A stretch of 18,090 nt of DNA from Desulfobacterales bacterium (GTDB lineage Bacteria > Desulfobacterota > Desulfobacteria > Desulfobacterales > JAHEIW01): NCBI GenBank assembly GCA_030145015.1, contig JAQYWI010000110.1, forward strand, positions 1-18,090. Reading direction: 5' to 3'. The translations under genes and the position numbers were made by a program. Positions 15,493 through 18,090 of the stretch are shown here, piece by piece (within the stretch, counting starts at the first letter, position 1; each line of letters begins with the position of its first letter). The notes beneath the pieces are model-generated. The model saw nothing but the letters and a program-made list of their open reading frames with translations, made no database searches and was not told the DNA's origin.

Positions 15493-15936
15493 CTAGGAAA
15501 CGGAATCCGGCAAATCTTCGAAGGATGCCCGGGTCAGGCCATTGAGCAGCAAAAATGATTTTATCTTAATCTGAAAAACTTCTGCTTCGGGGTGGCCCAT
15601 GAACTCATTTAAGTGGGGGTGGGCTGACAATAGTTTCCGGCGAACCTTTTTTTCTTTGGCAGGGTCCTCAATTTTTTGGAAGAGACCTTCAACGGTCATT
15701 GCCCTCGCTGCAGATCGGGGCGATGTGTCACGGGTGTCAATCAATAGACTTACAGCCGGATTTGCAGCCAAATTTTGGTATTTCTGCGTTTGCCTGTGGG
15801 TTACCATGTATATTTCGGTGCATGCCCCATTGGTGACATAGGCCATCAGGGAGCAATATGGTTTGTTGCCGGCTATGGTTGCCAGAACGCAACTGTTTTT
15901 TTCTCTGGCCAGAGCTTTCATTTCTTCCAGCATCAT
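15493..15936 (-). CDS. PPOX-fold FMN-binding protein, paralogue
   Basis: The 147-residue protein is a second copy of the short PPOX family. It has SCVLATIAGNKPYCSLMAYV, IYMVTHRQTQKYQNLAANP, VSLLIDTR and AHPHLNEFM, each matching the protein at 12824-13276. A ribosome site (AGGAG) precedes ATG-ATG at 15936/15933. It converges on the PEP-synthase-like gene with a 33-base gap that holds only a short GGCC-AGGGA-GGCC hairpin. The substrate is not predictable. Confidence 0.85.
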   Translation of the reverse strand: MMLEEMKALAREKNSCVLATIAGNKPYCSLMAYVTNGACTEIYMVTHRQTQKYQNLAANPAVSLLIDTRDTSPRSAARAMTVEGLFQKIEDPAKEKKVRRKLLSAHPHLNEFMGHPEAEVFQIKIKSFLLLNGLTRASFEDLPDSVS

Positions 15937-16011
15937 GGTTTCTCCTGAGAGGTCCTCGGTTCATTTATACCGCTTTTCAAAAATAACTTTTGCAATACGG
16001 AAGGATGGTAT

Positions 16012-16066
16012 AAGCGGTTGTAGAAAAAAACGTTCGAATAACAGAACGTTTTTTTGACAACCGCTT
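16012..16066. terminator. Long near-perfect hairpin in the divergent intergenic region
   Basis: AAGCGGTTGT (16012-16021) pairs with ACAACCGCTT (16057-16066), and AAAAAAACGTTC (16024-16035) pairs with GAACGTTTTTTT (16044-16055). The two arms give 22 pairs broken only by a 2/1 bulge and close an 8-base loop. The A/T-runs resemble a bidirectional terminator, but both neighbouring genes start away from it. It may be a small mobile repeat, a leftover terminator, or a regulatory structure. Confidence 0.7.
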
Positions 16067-16147
16067 TAAACATTGCTTTTTAGCATAATAGTCGGTTAAC
16101 AAAAATAAATAATTTTTATCGCTAACAAATTTAACAGGAGTTACAGC

Positions 16148-17098
16148 ATGGAGACAAAATTCAGGATTGGTATCAGCAGCTGTCTGCTTGGCAATGAAGT
16201 GCGTTGGAATAGCGGTCATAAGCTGGATAAATACCTGGCCCACACCCTGGGACAGTTTGTGGAGTATGTTCCGGTCTGTCCCGAAGTGGAGGCCGGCTTC
16301 GGCGTGCCCAGAGAATCATTTCGATTAGTAGGCGTTCCGGACAGTCCGCGCCTGGTAACGTTTAAATCCAAAACGGATCACACCGATCGCATGCTCACCT
16401 GGGCCCAAAAACGTATCAGGGAGCTGGAAAAGGAAGAGCTATGCGGGTTTATTTTCAAGAGCGATTCTCCCAGCAGCGGAATGATTCGGGTCAAGGTTTA
16501 CAACGAGAAGGGCATGCCCCATAAAATCGGTATCGGAATGTTTGCCCGGGCTTTTATGGAACACTTTCCACTGATTCCGGTGGAGGATGACGGCCGCCTC
16601 AACGATCCCATAATCAGGGAAAATTTTATCCTGCAGATTTTTACCATGAAGCGCTGGCGGGATAACCTGGCCCGCAAACGGGGCATTGGCAGCCTGGTGG
16701 ATTTTCATACCCGCAACAAACTGTTAATGTTGTCCCACAGTCCGAAACATTACCGCCTGATGGGCAAACTGGTCGCGGAGGGCAAGAAGATGCCCCTGGG
16801 GGACTTGTATGACCAGTATCAACTGCTGTTGATGGAAGCATTGAGATTAAAAACGACCATCAGAAAGAATATTAACGTCTTGCAGCACCTGATGGGTTAT
16901 TTCAAGAAGCAGCTGAGCGGAGATGAAAAGCAGGAACTACTCGAAGCTTTCGACCAATATCGCAGTGAATATGTACCCCTGATCGTGCCCATAACCCTGA
17001 TCAACCATTACGTGCGTAAATATGATCAGCCCTATCTCAAACAGCAGACCTATCTGAATCCTCACCCGCTGGAGCTCAAGTTGCGAACCCATGTTTAG
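16148..17098 (+). CDS. ybgA: DUF523-DUF1722 protein (TudS/YbgA-like)
   Basis: The 316-residue protein fuses a DUF523 domain (1-about 150) to a DUF1722 domain (about 190-310), the architecture of E. coli YbgA. DUF523 proteins include thiouracil desulfidase TudS, which uses a three-cysteine [4Fe-4S] cluster to remove sulfur from thiolated nucleobases. The matching cysteines here are C12 (SSCLLG), C44 (PVCPEVE) and C99 (LCGFIFKSDSPSSG), along with GHK and GVPRES. This residue set is seen; activity on thiolated nucleobases is inferred. A strong AGGAG site sits eight bases before the ATG. It is divergent from the PPOX gene at 15936. Confidence 0.9.
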   Translation: METKFRIGISSCLLGNEVRWNSGHKLDKYLAHTLGQFVEYVPVCPEVEAGFGVPRESFRLVGVPDSPRLVTFKSKTDHTDRMLTWAQKRIRELEKEELCGFIFKSDSPSSGMIRVKVYNEKGMPHKIGIGMFARAFMEHFPLIPVEDDGRLNDPIIRENFILQIFTMKRWRDNLARKRGIGSLVDFHTRNKLLMLSHSPKHYRLMGKLVAEGKKMPLGDLYDQYQLLLMEALRLKTTIRKNINVLQHLMGYFKKQLSGDEKQELLEAFDQYRSEYVPLIVPITLINHYVRKYDQPYLKQQTYLNPHPLELKLRTHV

Positions 17099-17245
17099 AA
17101 GTGGATTAGTGCCATACGATTAAAAGTCTTTTACGGGAATCTGCACTTCGTTGCGGCGCAAAAGCCAGGGCATAAATAGCGGGTTCTAGCGTGCCCAGAC
17201 CAGCAAATAGTTTTTACCTATTATTAAGCCCTTATTTGTCTCCGG

Positions 17246-17273
17246 TTGACCATTTGTCAATTGTGACTATCTT
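17246..17273 (+). promoter_or_regulatory. Putative sigma-70-type promoter before the small ORF
   Basis: TTGACC (17246-17251) and TATCTT (17268-17273) are separated by 16 bp and lie 41 bp before the small ORF start. It is a near-consensus -35 with a moderate -10. Confidence 0.35.
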
Positions 17274-17314
17274 GATGTAAGACAGGAAATAAATAAACGA
17301 TAAAGAGACTAATC

Positions 17315-17452
17315 ATGGCTGATGAAAATAACTATATTGAAACTGATTCAGAAAGAGAAGAAGGACATGTTGATACGCGTAAGAGAAACCATGAATGTGA
17401 GAATAAGGATCCTCATCTCGGATGTGATATGGGAATAGATGTTGCCGGGTAG
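17315..17452 (+). CDS. Small acidic protein, 45 residues, unknown
   Basis: ATG at 17315 opens 45 codons ending TAG. The product begins MADENNY and is highly charged (many Glu, Asp, Arg, His) with two cysteines (C28 and C37). A weak AAAGAGA site precedes the start. A plausible promoter lies upstream and a hairpin (17504-17534) downstream. It is not recognised as any family, and a coincidental frame is possible. Confidence 0.4.
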   Translation: MADENNYIETDSEREEGHVDTRKRNHECENKDPHLGCDMGIDVAG

Positions 17453-17503
17453 TGCACCTCACTGAGCTTGTTAACTGAAAGTCAGCGGCAAAAGCAACAT
17501 GTA

Positions 17504-17534
17504 ACAGGCAGAGCCATTTTGGGTTCTGCCCTGT
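17504..17534 (+). terminator. Hairpin after the small ORF
   Basis: GGCAGAGCC (17507-17515) pairs with GGTTCTGCC (17522-17530) with one G-U pair and a 6-base loop, and ACA/TGT extend it after a one-base bulge. No U-run follows, so it is a weak terminator candidate or a leader structure for the next gene. Confidence 0.4.
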
Positions 17535-17561
17535 TCATATCATATTGTGCAGCCTCTGATA

Positions 17562-17567
17562 AAGGAG
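17562..17567 (+). promoter_or_regulatory. Ribosome site that fixes the last PPOX gene's start
   Basis: AAGGAG ends six bases before the ATG at 17574. This makes the upstream in-frame GTG at 17547 an unlikely start. Confidence 0.8.
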
Positions 17568-17573
17568 ATTACC

Positions 17574-17948
17574 ATGAACCTTAAAGAATACTTTGATTCC
17601 AACAAAGGGATCGGGGTCTTGTCCACGGCTAATAGTGACGGTAAGGTTGATGCGGCTATATATGCCAGACCCCATTTTATGGAAGACGGTACCCTGGCGT
17701 TGATAATGCGCGACCGTCTTTCCCATCAGAACCTGCAGTCCAATCCCCATGCATCCTATCTTTTTAAAGCAGAAGGTTCTGGCTACAGGGGCAAAAGACT
17801 TTTTATGACCAAGGTAAGAGAAGAGCAGAATACCGAACTGCTGGAATCCCTGCGACGCAGAAAGTCCGCATATGGGAATGGTGAAGACAGGTTTCTTGTT
17901 TTTTTTAAGCTGGACAAAGAGCTACCGCTTGTCGGGGATGGAAAGTAA
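17574..17948 (+). CDS. PPOX-fold flavoprotein (intact paralogue of the 12566-12754 fragment)
   Basis: The 124-residue protein has a split-barrel start (GIGVLSTANSDGKVDAAIYARP), a central MRDRLSHQNLQSNPHASYLF segment typical of flavin-phosphate binding, GYRGKRLF, and a LFKLDKELPLVG tail. Its C-terminal half matches the broken copy at 12566-12754. The substrate is unknown. It differs from the two KYxNLAA-type PPOX genes in the window, which form a separate subfamily. Confidence 0.85.
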   Translation: MNLKEYFDSNKGIGVLSTANSDGKVDAAIYARPHFMEDGTLALIMRDRLSHQNLQSNPHASYLFKAEGSGYRGKRLFMTKVREEQNTELLESLRRRKSAYGNGEDRFLVFFKLDKELPLVGDGK

Positions 17949-18040
17949 TTGCTTTTGTTCAATAACTGCTGATGTGCATACTCTGCAAATCAACTCGATA
18001 GGCAAAATTTTTTACCTACCTTAAAGCGGGAACACAAATT

Positions 18041-18090
18041 ATGTCCATCAACTTAGATCCTATCCTGGTAACCGGCGCCACTGGATATGT
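18041..18090 (+). CDS. Rossmann-fold protein, 5' end only (SDR/NmrA/epimerase-like)
   Basis: The window ends after 16 codons reading MSINLDPILVTGATGYV. ILVTGATG is the GxxGxxG-type NAD(P)-binding opening of extended SDR or NmrA proteins. The ribosome site is weak. The rest lies outside. Confidence 0.7.
   Translation, partial: MSINLDPILVTGATGY

Noticed and set aside
1..18090. CRISPR array, complete tRNA/rRNA, phage structural genes, toxin-antitoxin pairs
   Set aside because: I looked for regular repeats, tRNA arms and typical gene pairs on both strands and found none that hold up.

Overview
The window looks like part of a Gram-negative chromosome or contig, most likely from a sulfate-reducing Desulfobacterota/deltaproteobacterial lineage. 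That placement is an inference from gene style: short PPOX-fold flavoproteins, a PEP-synthase-like enzyme, a DUF523-DUF1722 protein, strong GGAGG ribosome sites, and IS481 and IS1182 relics. There is no rRNA, no complete tRNA and no CRISPR array.

The left two thirds (about 1-12565) read as an accessory region. At its left edge is a probably 5'-truncated protein with a CxxxCxxC motif and a C-terminal coiled coil (95-946). It is followed by a 20-codon relic of an IS481-type transposase and a long gene-poor stretch. That stretch holds a 23-bp fragment matching the 3' end of a tRNA-Leu on the minus strand, followed by its terminator, which is the usual footprint of an integration site. From 2093 to 6616 runs a tight operon of five genes: two proteins that look like lipid-binding (TULIP-like) folds, a beta-rich protein of unknown family, an ABBA/DMATS-like aromatic prenyltransferase, and a terpene-cyclase-fold (squalene-cyclase-repeat) protein whose start codon appears to be ATT. 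A secreted zinc metalloprotease (FTP propeptide, HExxH) with a cysteine-rich C-terminal domain follows at 6757-9282. Together they suggest an uncharacterised pathway that prenylates and perhaps cyclises a hydrophobic product bound by carrier-like proteins. This is the main candidate for an undescribed system.

From 9283 to 12754 the DNA is a scar zone. The 5' half of an IS1182-family transposase is joined directly to the 3' third of a heme peroxidase. An intact GT4 glycosyltransferase then ends exactly where a PPOX-family gene fragment begins. The intact paralogue of that fragment lies 5 kb downstream.

From 12566 rightward the genes look more housekeeping-like. A PPOX-family flavoprotein is translationally coupled to a 728-residue PEP-synthase/rifampin-phosphotransferase-like enzyme. 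A convergent PPOX paralogue follows, then a divergent DUF523-DUF1722 (TudS/YbgA-like) gene with a large hairpin in between. Next come a 45-codon small ORF, another PPOX-family gene, and at the right edge the first 16 codons of a Rossmann-fold (SDR/NmrA-like) protein.
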